DNA of 64,000 nt from Bugula neritina (Eukaryota; Bryozoa; Gymnolaemata; Cheilostomatida; Bugulidae), in contig OZ037766.1 of the NCBI GenBank assembly GCA_964035545.1, positions 19,705,767-19,769,766 on the forward strand, given 5' to 3'. Below, one piece after another: positions 13,012-25,995 of the stretch. The notes under the pieces were generated by a model. That model worked only from the letters and a program-made list of their open reading frames with translations. It did no database searches and had not been told where the DNA came from. Made by a program: the position numbers and the translations under genes. Position 1 is the first letter of the stretch, and the number at the start of each line of letters is the position of its first letter.

Positions 13012-14325
13012 CCATTAATGCTGCCTCAACAGCAGAGTGCAGTTACTGACTAATTACCAAAATTGTTCTGTTGAACAGAGCACAAAATACCATAATTTGT
13101 TGAGATGCTACATTTTAAGTGTTGCATTCTAAATATTTGTGTTTTGTAAAAACTTAATTTCGGTGCCTGGTAAATTAAAATAGTAATAATTTATTAATAT
13201 GAAAATTATATTTTATAAATTGGTCTCTATTTTTATAAATCTAACTGCTGTGACAAGATGTTATTATTATTTCACTTTTTGAGTATTTGCTAAATATACT
13301 CTATTAGCCCTAAATGGTGTTTAAACAAAACTATTACAGTTGTCAGTTGTAAACAAATGCACGGCTATAATTTGATTATCATCATGAGAAACCAAACTTA
13401 ATTCCATGTTGTTGCCAGTTGTTACTGCATTAATGGTAATTGAACAGAGACAAGAGATCGTTCATACCGCACTGCTTTGACCATCAAAGGTTCTCAAAGA
13501 ATGTTAAAGGTGATAAATAACATAATATATAATGGTACAACATTTCTTATAGAATATTTTATCTGTATGATATTCAAAATAATGGATTTAATATAATTCA
13601 TGCTACATAAAGATGATTTAATAATTATATACATAGTGCAAATGAACATGCAATAATACTTGCATGCTAGTCATTGCTACCCTAATATAAAAAACAGTCA
13701 TCAAACCATTTTTGATAACTGTATGCATGCAGCATGTAGTTTATAAAATACATTCAGCATAGCAATTGCATGATTAGACATGCTAGTATGATATATGTGT
13801 CAATTAAAAAATATAGATATTTAGTACGACTTTATTTTAGGTAATTATTTAAAGATATGTTTTGATAACGTGTACAAAATTCCAATTGAAGTAATAGAAA
13901 TTGTATAAACAATAATTTGATATCTTTAGATTCTCATATTTAAAAACACCAAAAATATGTTGCATTTAAGGTAAAGAAAGGGTGGTTAAAATATATAGTT
14001 GTTTCTTCTATCTGCACATAAAGTTAATGTCTAAAATCTTGTAAAATTTTAAGCATGCAAACTACTCTGAAATATTGCCTATAATTTATAAAAATAATTT
14101 ATACAATAATTACGATACTTAAGTTCTAAAATAAATAACTTGAGTCTTGACTGTTGACACCTGTTTCTATAATTTGTTAACTATAAAAGTAGCTATAATT
14201 GTCTACTCTAAATAGAATTGTGCAACATGTTTAAAAAATGTCTTTTTGAAACTTCAAAATTACTCATAGCACCTTTAATTGGTGGTAGGCAGAATATGGA
14301 TAAGAAGTTTGTTCAGAGCTGTTGA
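13012..14325. other. convergent intergenic region, no gene seen
   Basis: AT-rich DNA between the stop codons of a plus-strand gene and the minus-strand BMP gene, so it should contain both 3' untranslated regions. A TTTATT (AATAAA on the minus strand) near 13829 could serve the BMP gene; no clear signal was chosen for the other. No further open frame looks coding. Confidence 0.5.
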
Positions 14326-17300
14326 TTATCTGCAACCACAGGTTTCCACAATCATATTGTCATAATTTTGCATAGTTATAATTCTGTCATCTTGATGGTA
14401 TAATATAGTCATTCTAGCAAGTTTATGAGGAACACAACATGGCGGTTTCACTTTCTCAGGATAATTATAGTTTGATACAGACTGTAGAACAGCATGATTG
14501 CTTGCTGCCAGGGAACTAGTTAGAGGAAATGGACATAAACCTTCACAGAAATTAACATTTAGTCCCTCAGGAGCAACGATCCACTTTGCCCATCCTAAAG
14601 CATGAAAGCTGATGTATAGTGGTTTGACTTTACAGTAATCAATATTTTGTTGATTGGCTGTTGAAAAGTAATTTTTATCATGTCTTCTGCGTAGCCTTCG
14701 CTTAGGATTTTTAGATTTTAATTCAGTTGTTAAAATTGTTTTGTGTTTTGGTTTCTTCCTGATAATTTCCTCTTCCATATTTACAGAGCTGTCTATAATA
14801 CTTCTCTGGCTTCTTAAAAGCAGGTCTGTACATTCTTCCATTGTCTGTAAGTTGTCTTCTCCTAAGAATTCTATGCATCTTTCTCTGTTCAACTGCTGCG
14901 TTCTGCTCTCTTCATTCAGGAAGTTCTTCACCATATAATCTATGTTTTTTCTGTGCTTCTTTTTGTGCTTATCTTTTTTTCGTTTGGCTGCAAACAAATC
15001 CAACGTATCCTTTCAGTAGTGAACATAATAGATTATTAATATTAGCAGAGAACTTTACCTGCTTTATTTGGAAAAATGACACGAGCTAAATCAAATTAAA
15101 GCTGCTAGTAAATGAGCTCTAGGTTTTTTTGCTAAAAGCTTCATTTAAATAACTATGGGCTGATGTTGCTACAAATTTTGCAAATAAGAAAGTGTTTTTT
15201 GTCACGAAAACTTTTAAGGTCACGATTCTCATTCACCAATAGCAAAATTAAAAAAACTTTTCGCTTCAATTTAACCAATAAAGTGATTAGCAAAAAATAT
15301 CAATGTTTGAACAAGCGATGCCATTAAGTTCTGTTACAATAAATTAAATTAATAATAAGGTAATACAGTGTGTAACTATACAACTAAAGTAACTTATTAT
15401 ACACTGACCAATTGACACTGTAAGAAAGTCTTTAAAATAGCGCTAGTTTTAGAATATGCTGTAGTCATAGTAAGACAACTCATGTTAAGTCAGATTATCA
15501 TTTGGAAGACATAATCTGTGTCAAGTACAAAGTCTAATTTCAAATCTCATTGACTTGCAGATCTATATTTTACCCAGTTAACAGTCTTGAAGTTTTCTAA
15601 TTCAAGAGGTTGTATATATTTAGGAGAAATTTATGAATAGTAATATACACATTTCACAATTTAAAATACTATAGTAAAGAAAATAATTTATGAACTTTTA
15701 CTTTTAGCTATATTGAATTTATGCTCGACTGATAATATCAAAATAAGATGGCTACCGTTACACAGTTTAGCTACTACTTTGCTACAAAAACCATCATAAC
15801 TCTCAAATGCTTGAATTATGGTTGGTTGCATAATTTGATTCAAGTATCTTTTATTCAACCAATAACAAATATGGTACGCAACGAGCAATGATTAAAATCA
15901 AATAAAGTTATTTCATATTATACCAAATTGCTTGAATAACGAAGGTTTGTAGCCAGTCATTTAAGATTTTCAAAATAAAATAATCAAGTGAGAAAGTCGA
16001 GTCAAATCAAGTCAAGGCGCTTTGAGTGTTTATTCAATGTGACATGGACTTTGTTTAAATGACCTAAATGCAGAGCTATGCTTTGAATGCACTAAATGAA
16101 TTTTCGGACTTGCAATTGCTTACTTTTATCTGTGTACACTGTGAAGACTGGTTGTTGAGTCTGTGGAGACTCTCCTCTCTGTATGAAGGTTACGTGAGTG
16201 CCGTTGACATGGTTAGTGAAGGAGTCAGTAGCGGTCAATAGCATACCTGCATGTAAATGTAACCTTATCTGTTATTACACATATGATTTATTATAACTTT
16301 GTTAGCATTGCAGTTGTAGAGCTACACATAACCTTAACAGGTGTTGTTCGTTTTTAGAGCTTTTTTAAATATCTGCACGATTTTCCAAAAATATAAAGAT
16401 GAATCACTTTACAATATAGCATATGACGTGATGCATATAAAACCGGAATGCAGTTTAAAAAACATGTTGCTTGCTTACATGATAGGCTGCAGTCTCAAAT
16501 CAGCAAAGAAAAAATTATAAATTGAAAAAATTTTCGCTCCAATACCGAAATATAAACTCAATACTTGTATAGTACATTAGCATAAAAAGTAAGATTTAGT
16601 TAGGTTGGAAATTCTTGACTAAACTTAGTAGGTGAGCATAGATGGCAAAGGCTTTTTATGTTCCTAACAGGCAAGACTCAAACTGATTGGCTTATACCCT
16701 CAATAAACTAAAATAAAATCAACTCAGATTCATTTAGTAAGAGCATTGATGGTAATTTGTTTTGAGCCCTATAATTTTGCAAACATGGTTTGCTTGTTTG
16801 AAGTTTCTACTTATTAGATACAACAATTATTCTATAAAATATAGACTTAACCAAACTATCTCTTTGCGCCTACATTAAGCATGTGAACAATATATATGCA
16901 TACTAATTTCAATACTCCATTATCATCACCATAAGTTTGTAATCACTACAGAAAGCCTCAATAACCTTTATTTTTATGAGAATATTTGGTCCAGTCTTTC
17001 ACTGCGTCTTTTAGTCCTGATTTAAACACAATCCACTGCCCGGTGTAAGCAGACACCTTCTGCCTCTCCAGTAAAACAACTCCCGGCCCAGGACCTCCAT
17101 CAGGGCCGTACAGACTTGACTCATCAATAATCTTGTACAGACTCAGCTACCAATTACAAATATGCTGGTCATAATAGTAATCAAAATAGAGAATAAATGT
17201 GTAAAAATTACATTTGTAAGAAGCAACATGTTGCAGAAAGTTGCAGCAAGAAAGCCCAGGGCTGCAGTCATTCTGATATCATTACAAAGAAGTAACATAA

Positions 17301-20117
17301 AGAGATTGTGATAATAGCATCAAATTTCCCACTTAATGTGTATACCAATTTTAGTGCACTGTACATTTATAGATGAACTTCTCTGTTTTATAATAATATT
17401 TAATATGAATAAATTAATCACTTGAACATGTATAATTACCACCATTTTATTATAATTAATTAAAGTTGTAGTTGTACGACATTTAGAAGCAGTACCGACT
17501 TTGTTGTGGACATAGCTTCTGAATTTTGGTTTCATTGCAACTTGCATTCTACATCGAGTATCCATCAATCACACTATGAATCACCCAATGACACAGGCTA
17601 TTGTAATATGAGTAAAGTTTATTAATAACACACAGCGTTCAATAGATGTAATCCTTACCGTAACAAAATGTGTTTTCAGTGTTTGTAGTATTGGTGCCCT
17701 CTTTTTATAAATATGAAAGTTTGCTTCAATGATGTCTTCTGATTCATTAACAGCTGTAAGATTGAACCAAAACTGCATACGTCTTTGGGTTTCTATAAAA
17801 TAATTATACCAGAAATTTATTTTTGCGGACTTAGCTAAGGACAAGACAAATGTGCAGCTGTGCTTAAGCTGGTTTGACCAATTTTCTTGTTTGACACTTG
17901 ATAAGAGCTCCAATCCTTCTAAGCATGTGGCCAATTAGGCAATATTTCAATTTTTATCTAATTAGAGTAGATTAATTTACATCTGGGATTCAAGCTATTT
18001 ACTTGGCACCGCCATCTTGTTGTCAGGGAGACAAAATAAAAGCTTTGTAAATAAGTTTATACAGAAACATCAATTTATTAGCAACAGTTGAAAGATAAAA
18101 AGCATTTGTGATTTCTGCAAATATACCCTTTTATGTAATCATTGTTATTTTATGTATGTTGATTTTCCATTAGAGTAATGACACATTCCATTAGCTTTTT
18201 TATCACAGTGCATATTGTAAATTTAAAATATTTATTTAGTTTCAAATATTGGAACCATTTTTATAAGAGAGTGCAGCTGCACAAATGGAAATCTTAATTG
18301 AATGCTATATTTTTGGTAACCTTTTTTCATAAAAATAACAAGCTAGTATGATTGTTAAACTCAGGGTATTATAGGCCTATTTATGACTCTATCATATTGC
18401 AGTGAGAAAATCATTGTTACACACCTACTTTATATTCCCTTTTCAACGTGTTTGCAGAGCTATCAGGTTTGTATTTATACGATTAATCAATCTTTGACCC
18501 ATTTTCACAAATGACACTAATCACGGAACTAACAATAGTTTGAACCTTAGAGACAACCGATTGCCAAGAGTTAAAATCTAATACTATGCAGTTTTTAAAA
18601 ATAAGACATCTGTCTTTTATGCAATGTTATTACAGTAATTATTATATCAAAATATACTTAAAATCCAAATAATAGTGATGAAACCTTTAAATTACAAGCT
18701 CTCTTATGAAAATTGAAGGATTTTGAAATAATGAAATATTAATTGTATTAATAGCTTGAATTATATCTCAGCAGTTTGAAACTATGTGTCAAGCAATAAA
18801 CTACAGTGAGAAGCTTCACCGCACTTTACTTCTACACACACACACGCACACACGCACACACGCGCACACGCGCACACGCGCACACGCGCACACACGCACA
18901 CACGCACACACGCACACACACACGCAAACGCACACGCACACACACGACAGACGCACACACACGCACATACAGATGCACACATAGACGCACACACAGACGC
19001 ACACATGCACACACGCACACAGATATATACACAAATAGTTGATTTGGAAATTCAACTAAGATTGTGGTTTGCAAGACTAAATAAACCTTTAAAACTCTAA
19101 AAAGCACCAAGGAGCCCTTGTTTACTCCCTACACCCAGCAAAGAACACTACATTGTACTCAGGTGTTAAAGGTGAAAGAATTTTTTACACCTGGCCAGAC
19201 ATGTGTGTTCACTGGTGTTATTTAGAATATAGCATGCTTAAATCTATAGAAAGCAGATTAATGTGAAAGATACAAACAATGCCAGTATTGCATTTAAGCT
19301 TTAGAAATATGTGGACACCATTTCATTATGTAATACTGGTTCTTTGACAAAGGAATTCTAATTGATCATCAAGTTTAATTACTTAGTGTGTTCTTTACAT
19401 TGCTAGCTTCTCAGTCTTTCTCAGTCTTTCTTGTAGTGCTTAAAATCTAGCCTAGTGTTTATTTACTACAATATAAGTAAAGTAATTGCTCAACAAATAA
19501 ATCATCTATGCCATTGCAGAAATGAAAGCCAATACACACCATATAATACAAACAACCTAAGAAGTGTCTTATAATCTACTCTGTATATAATGTTGTCAAC
19601 TCAAATTACACCAGCAAATAGACATAATATGCATCAACGGTTTGGTTTCTTTGAGTAAACTTCACTTGAATTTTCTTAAGTTGTTAACACAATTTTTGCA
19701 ATTTTTTTATAATTTTCACGTTGTACTACTAAATGATTGGGGTGAGCTATTAAATTACGCACATGCTAGCCGCTTACCATAATAATCTTCTAGTCCTCGG
19801 ATGAAATCGACTTCAAATGGTGCCGATCTCTTTTCTCTTCCTGTTGATTTGTCTGCTAATAAGCTGTATAATTTATCCATGACATATGGGATTTGTACAT
19901 CGGTGGATAGTTTTTTGGGTTCACCGGTTTGCAGGACGTATTGCAGCAGGTTCCTTTTATACACATCAACTTCTATGGCTGACACGCTGCTCTTCTCAAT
20001 ATCTGCGGAGTCATACTCTCCCAGAGCTTCATTTCCCCACTTATCGATTTTACTCAGCCGGGATGACACCCGATTTAAAAGTAGTAGAATGAGGAAAACA
20101 CATTGCACGAGTGTCAT
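14326..20117 (-). CDS. BMP-family TGF-beta ligand, BMP3/ADMP-like, 479 aa
   Basis: A secreted growth-factor precursor that would act as a dimer on type I/II serine-threonine kinase receptors. Exons in transcript order: 20117-19778, 17792-17659, 17146-16966, 16246-16124, 14987-14326; donors are GT, acceptors AG, and the phases agree. The ATG at 20117 opens a signal peptide (MTLVQCVFLILLLLNRVSS); an earlier in-frame TTG is not used. The propeptide shows the usual BMP features: IPYVMDKLYSLL in exon 1, the FNLTAVNESEDII strand in exon 2 and the arm-like WIVFKSGLKDAVKDW in exon 3. Exon 5 has a lysine-rich block (KRKKDKHKKKHRK), an acidic linker, then the furin site RRLRRR. The mature domain has all seven knot cysteines: DYC, NFC, GLC, PPCC, ETC, GCR; the CC pair includes the dimer cysteine. 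WIVAPEG and SNHAVLQS are typical of BMPs. SNHAVLQS and VETCGCR resemble BMP3 and ADMP more than BMP2/4, but subfamily needs a tree. Confidence 0.9.
18833..19033. repeat. CA/CG-interrupted dinucleotide microsatellite
   Basis: About 200 bases of ACACAC broken regularly by ACGC units, lying in intron 1 of the BMP gene. Alternating purine-pyrimidine DNA of this kind can adopt Z-form. Long open frames on both strands here (His/Thr and Cys/Val repeats) are artefacts of the repeat. Confidence 0.9.
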
Positions 20118-22748
20118 AGTGCTTGAGCAGCTATTTATCCTACCGTATGATAGCAGTAATTTTACACCGGAAAAAAGCAAGGTGCTATAATGTTTTAATT
20201 ACAATCTTACCTTATTGAAGGCATCAAAACAGGTAGTTTTATATCCTTGTTCAGTTAGTTTTCTAAACTAAAGTGTGGTTTATATACTATACCATCTGTT
20301 GTGAACGCTGTTCGATACTACGGAGCGATACCTTGCATTGAATGTTGTTGTGGGTATAAGAGAGCGGAGAAATAGCTGCCTTCTTGTGTAGGATATAGTT
20401 CCAGGTATGTTTAAAAAGAGCACCTGCTCACTGATATCTTCAATGCCTATTCAATCTTTTATGTTCAATTAAAACGATGCCTCTCATATATATGTATAAT
20501 TGTCACTGAGCTATTATATGTGCATGACCAATACCGTGCCTTGTTTACCTTAATGAGGCCTTGTTTGCCTTGGGTACTTAGTTTTCACATTAAATAATCA
20601 TAGTGTCTACTAAACTGCTTTGATAGTTTGGATCTATGCAGCTGATAGGTGCATGCTTACTGTCACATTTAAGAGTGCGATGTATGCAGGTGCTAGCTGG
20701 TATTCTACACCCTCATGTAGTTATCTTCACAACCATCTGGATGCCATAGATGTCATTGTTTCTTGATGGGTTTGGTAAAGTTATATCAAAGTGTCAGGAA
20801 AATGCTTTGCCGCCTCCACTGCTTTTGCACTTAGTACTAGGTCGCTAAAAGATTTAAAACACGCCTTATTTACCACTCAATTATTTTTGGATCAAAAACC
20901 TTAATTATAACACCTTGTAAAGAATAAAAAGTCATTAATCCATCACTTAAAATGTTTAGTGTTGATCAATGTCTTGGGCTATAAGGTTGGTATATTAGTG
21001 CAAACATTATGCAAATCTTTTCTTGCTTATTTAAAACTGCACTGTGTGACAGAAATGTGGCTAACCTCTGGCTAAGGTGTGAATCGATGGAAATAACTCT
21101 GCACCTGATTGTTTTCTGGCCAAGTTATAGTCTGGCATGCATAGCAATGTGCTAATTTTGCGGAAATGTTATATTTATAATATAGTATGTATATTATATA
21201 TTATATGTATAACTGAATTTGTGTAAACCAGCTGTTCTAGGACTTCTTCCTTTCTTAGCTTAGAAAGTTTTACAATTTCCAATGGTAAAAAATAATGTTT
21301 CTAGCAACGCATATTGGAAAGTTGACGCTGTTTAACAAGCCAGAGCACTCAAACTTATATATTTTGGAAGGGTTCCCACATTCATCATAACATATTCCAG
21401 ACTGTGGCAAGTTTTTTATCAATGGTCAAACAATAAATACTGTTTTAAGTGGAAATTTTATTTAAAACTATTGAATCTTAAAATTTTCATCGACAATTGG
21501 TGAAAAGTACTGCTTGTAGTAAAGGTGGTAAAATACTGATAACTGCAATAGGTCTATTCAAACTATCATCACATTTAGTCTAGATCTCAAGTGACAATAG
21601 CATGTTATAAGAACCCCTGAGTATGATCACAAGGAATCGAAGACATTAAACTAATTAGGCAATCTTAGAAATTTGCTTTCAAGGTTATAATATAATCTTG
21701 AATCTATTACTATCTTCAAACAACAAGATTCCTCATACGTAAGATTATTCAAGAGCAAGTAAAGTAACTGGTTTAAGATGATGTAATTACAGCTTATCTC
21801 AACTAAACATCATGGTTAATGCAGGTGGTAACAATAAACAACATTTCCTCTTTTTTGCCATTATAATACAACCATACAGGGCTGGTACCTGTAAATTGTG
21901 GAAAACATGGTTTTTATAGCTGCTCTGTGTGCTATGTAATGGATATTTGAACACCAATGAAGTTCTAACTGTACACAATCGAGCTTGAATGCTGTATACA
22001 TTGCACTCAAGTTTCTGTAAGTGATGTATGATATAGCATTCACAAGTTGAATGTTGGAGAAGTATAACTTAATTACTTTTGGTCATCAGATTTTCAAAAA
22101 CGATAGAAGTTCATTCTTTAATTAGTTTAAACTTCAATTATAGAACATATATTATACAATCTATAGTTTTACGTCAGCTTTTTGATAACAAGCCTGCATG
22201 TCCACCTAATTTGTACATGGCCTACCAAGTAAAGGAAACTGAACTGAGTCGTAAATGTACTTTAATCAATCGTAAACTAACAATGCTCACAACCTTGGTA
22301 ATAATGCATAGCATACCTGTCTGGTCTAATTTAATTTTTTTTCAAAGTAACTAGTTGTATGAGAAAGAAATTCTGCAATGTGGCCACAGAGCTGCTTTAG
22401 TATAAAGTAGATTATAAAACTGGTAAAAGTTGTGACTTAAGGTTATAACTTATAAATGACTTTAATAGACACTTTGAAATGTAAGACAATAGTTAAACAT
22501 AGCAATGTGTCTCCAAATAGATTATGTTGTTTTCAATACTGTATTCAAAGCACAGCTTTCTTACATAAGGAGGGATAACTCCATATCTACTAAAGGTGAT
22601 AACTTTTCAATGTATTTAACACTTAGGAGAAATGAACTAGTAGCTCTGTCTTCCGACGATTCTTATTTTACAGATTATATAAAAATATTTGCACCTACCC
22701 ACCTCCCTCCTCCAAATAAACAAGAGCTGGTTTGATCACCAGCCGATC
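20118..22748. other. upstream of BMP gene; no gene seen
   Basis: The first few hundred bases presumably hold the minus-strand 5' untranslated region and promoter of the BMP ligand, but I see no clear TATA box. The rest is AT-rich DNA with short open frames that lack splice context. Nothing else can be supported. Confidence 0.45.
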
Positions 22749-23025
22749 AGTAATGAAATGGGACTGCATTGAAAAACATTGAGATTTCAGCATACACACT
22801 GATAGATTTATTAAGGCCAGGGGGCCTGATGTAATCGTTGCCAATCGTAAAGCAGAAACAATGAGAGCTGCTCGTAGAGCTAGAAGGTGAAAGAGAGAGA
22901 ATCACAGAGGATGACAAAGTACCAGGATATGTCACTATAACCCGTCAGTTCTACCGTAAATGGGACTCCAGGAACTACATACAAGACTGTGGATAGGATG
23001 GCACTACTTGGAGTATAGCTAAAAA
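22749..23025 (+). mobile_element. decayed C-terminal end of a non-LTR retrotransposon
   Basis: Read across frameshifts and stops, the plus strand matches the domain downstream of reverse transcriptase in many invertebrate LINEs. DFSIHTDRFIKARGPDVIVA (about 22782-22841) corresponds to the family pattern D-F-x-I-x-T-D-R-x-I-x-A-R-x-P-D. ERESQRMTKYQDM (about 22892-22930) corresponds to the E-K-x-x-K-Y-Q-D-L segment. GTTYKTVDRMALLGV (about 22974-23018) corresponds to the end of the protein. Stops and frame changes show it is dead. The clade (for example L2/CR1-like or RTE-like) is not assigned. It is seen by eye against remembered family patterns, not by a search. Confidence 0.6.
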
Positions 23026-23272
23026 TAAATACACACTGACTTAACACACAGCCTTATTACTAGAATCAGCTCACATCTTGAGGGGAAAACCTATTCATCC
23101 CAACTAGTAAAGCTAAGTCTCTTGTAAAAAAATTACACCAGCAAAACACTACAATGCAAGCAAATAAACATAAAAATATACAATACAAGAGTATTGTGAG
23201 TCATAATAACATCTGGTTGACTTTCATTTTCGGACGTGAAGATTTTAATCTGTATGAAAAATGTTTCATGCA

Positions 23273-23471
23273 CTGAATAAACCACAATAAAAAAAAAACT
23301 CACGGAAGTTTATAGTCGCTATCCCTGTGAGAAACCCCTGAAAGAAAGGGTTTTTGTTAGAACGGGCTAAGGACATGTTCAAATGAGGCACAGGAGCAAT
23401 TATGACTGGATGCTCTTCCTAACATCACCAATGGCCTTTGTCGGGTTTGAACCTCTGAATAAACCACAATA
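23273..23471 (-). mobile_element. 5'-truncated tRNA-derived SINE copy with 17-bp target duplication
   Basis: The body (23290-23454, minus strand) matches the full copies at 34639 and 51010, but begins near the B-box-like GTTCAAACCC and lacks the A-box end. It is flanked by perfect 17-bp direct repeats CTGAATAAACCACAATA at 23273-23289 and 23455-23471. The 3' end carries a short A/T tail next to the duplication. Truncation at the 5' end plus a long target duplication is the mark of LINE-mediated retroposition. Confidence 0.8.
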
Positions 23472-23676
23472 CAAAGCTAAAATTACACTTACAAATCATG
23501 ATGGGCAATAAAAAATTTTATTCCACAAAAACTTTGGTAAAATTCAAATCTTTGCATGAATAAAAGTTTCTATTTTTATTAATTTGAGCCTAAATCAAAA
23601 TTTTAAATGCAACTTTTCTAAAAGTGAAAAAGTTGAATTTACCCTTATGAAATACAGTTGAATTTCAAAAACTTAA

Positions 23677-23765
23677 GCACACACCAGGGTTGAGGTCAAT
23701 TACATGTGAATGTAATTAATTACAATTACAATTACAATTACAATTACCCCAACCCTGGCACACAC
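23677..23765. mobile_element. miniature hAT-type element with 8-bp target duplication
   Basis: A 73-bp element (23685-23757) begins CAGGGTTGAGG and ends CCCCAACCCTG, an 11-bp terminal inverted repeat with one mismatch. It is flanked by perfect 8-bp duplications GCACACAC (23677-23684 and 23758-23765). Eight-base duplications and CAGGG termini are typical of the hAT superfamily. The interior is largely tandem AATTAC units. Confidence 0.75.
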
Positions 23766-25693
23766 AAATCTAATAGTAGACTTGAAAAAGTTAATTATAG
23801 CAATCTAAGGAATAACCATCCAATTCTCTCAATTGCCAAAGTTTAAAGCTCATGGAAAAACTTTTGACTTTAAGACTGACTGTTATAATATTATATCCAC
23901 CTATATTTTATGAAAGCTTTTAATTGAAAATTAAAATAAATTTGTAAATTAAAATGCAAGCTAATACATTTTATTGATCATCTATAAATTTCTTGCGTTA
24001 CTTATATTTTTTGTAATCAATTGTTTTCTCGATGCTTGGCTTCAATTAAATTTATTTTATACTTTTCTATACTTTTTCATCACTACTTTAATATAGTATT
24101 TATAGTTGAGGACTTCATATTCCATAATGCGATATCCATGTAGATTATAAATTTGTCAGTTGTCAAATATACTTTTTGTGTAAAACGATCATACCATTAT
24201 TGCTTATAACCAGTGTATATTTCCTAAAATAACTATAAATAGAAGTGATAAAACTAACATATTGCGCTTTGCAAATAATTAGTAATTATAATATAATGTC
24301 ACTATTTCATAGATTTATCATTATTGCATCTTATACTTCAGAAGTTATAACTCACTGATGCTTTGTTTAACTTTGTTATGATGTGTTATAACATCTACTA
24401 AAATTTAAATAGGACTCATATACTTTTAAAAGCTATTGCAGTAATAATTAATCATCAATCTTAAAAAATTAATTATTAACTGACATCATTGTAATAATAA
24501 ATCACAATATTACAATCATAGAACCATTTAACTTGTAGGATATGAAAATGCGGAACTAGTGCTGTTTCATCAAGCCTAGTTATATCACTTAATTTGTTAG
24601 GCAAATTTTACAATGCATCTATTTCACTATTATATGTTCAGTCTACAGAAGCATGCAGTTTACAACAAAAAACCGATAATATAAGTTGACTGGTTAATGC
24701 AAATTTGACCTAGTTTCATCAGTACACAGGCGACACAGTTATAATGATAGCTTACAAGACTGCAAAGCTTTCTGGTATTTGGAAAAGAAATTTAACACTG
24801 TGTTTCATTGTAATACTGTTTTAGGACATGGACAGCTTTCTAATAAGGATGTGTTATTGTAAGAAAACTGAGAAGTGACAATATTAGTGAATGCACGGAA
24901 GCTGTCTTATGAAATGTATATATGGGGCAAAATTGTAACATATTGAACAGCAGTAAACTGATTTTGCTGATACAAGGTTTCCAGTGTAATTAGGAAAATA
25001 GGACATGTAACAATGATAGTAGTAATACCAGAAAAGTACTGTCGGAAAGATTAAAGTATTTTTTAAAAGCTATTAAGGAAACATATTAACACCAAAATTG
25101 TTAATGCAGGCAATTCTCAACAGTTTTGAGGGTTTGTTAATATTTCTATGTCTAATACAATATCCAATATATTTGCAAGAGCCCTGCATCTCAACTTAAT
25201 TTGAGTTTTTGGGTTATATTTCACAATGTCATAAAATACTTTCAACTGTTTATATGCATATTATAGAAGTTTTGTGGTTGGTTAATCGATTAAGGAAGGA
25301 CAACTCCAAAGTGTAATAGTCGATTACATTGAGTTAATAAAGTAAAATGTTTAAAATTGCTGCACTCAAAGTATATATCAGATGCATATATTTATTATAG
25401 TGCTCCCTCTATATCTTACTAAGCTGTGGGTCTGAAACCTGAATTCGTGACATAATAGAATACCATATTTAACTCTCGGATCTATTAAGTTTACAATTTT
25501 ATCCTTATACACATCACATGCATAAGCTACAAAACAGGGGTCCATGCCCTTCTTGTGCCTTATGGAATTTTGTAAAAAGTAGAACTGTGAAATATGGAAA
25601 GAGCATTGTAAATTTACAAATTATGTTTATGCATTTATTGATTTAATAACTCACGTAATGTTCTATTCTTTTCACCTGCATATTCACAATTAA
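23766..25693. other. AT-rich intergenic DNA, nothing recognised
   Basis: No open frame with splice context and no repeat that I could pair with another in the window. Short oligo-A/T and TAATTA-rich stretches only. Confidence 0.5.
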
Positions 25694-25995
25694 CCCCCTA
25701 GTGCACTTTGCTGCACCATACACCGTAACGTAAAACAGCAGCCATTTTTCCAAATATCCAAATTTCTTGTTAGGCGCTGCAGTACGTTAGGATCAAGCAC
25801 TGCTTGATTAAAAAAAGTTGTGGTGGGCTCCTATTGGACAGGAAGACATTCCCGTCAATTCATTGGATGGAAATGTCCAATAAAGTGTCATAGATCGTAC
25901 CCTATAGCGCACTTTGCGAACTTCAGCCCGGACACATTAAAAATGGCTGGTATTTTATGTTACAGCCTACAGTGCAGCAGAGTGTGTCTAGGAGG
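25694..25995. mobile_element. MITE family copy 1, CCCCTAG termini
   Basis: A 302-bp copy of an element also present at 46691-46941. It opens CCCCCTAGTGCACTTTGCTG and closes with the imperfect inverse of that sequence (CAGCAGAGTGTGTCTAGGAGG). Both copies have an internal near-palindrome ATCAAGCACTGCTTGAT and the segment GACACATTAAAAATGG. Flanking triplets are TAA on the left and TAT on the right. A TAA-type 3-bp duplication would suit PIF/Harbinger-like elements. No transposase is present. Confidence 0.7.

Noticed and set aside
18782-19110. Several overlapping open frames on both strands rich in His-Thr or Cys-Val
   Set aside because: They are translations of the CA/CG microsatellite in all frames and have no splice context.
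20118-20180. N-terminal extension of the BMP precursor by 21 residues
   Set aside because: The extended frame starts at TTG, not ATG. The ATG at 20117 gives a proper signal peptide.
22865-22996. 44-codon frame reading GYVTITRQFYRKWDSRNYIQ, at first sight a coding exon
   Set aside because: A neighbouring frame of the same DNA matches the KYQDM and GTTYK parts of a LINE C-terminal domain that continues the 22782-22841 match, so this is an off-frame reading of a dead retrotransposon.
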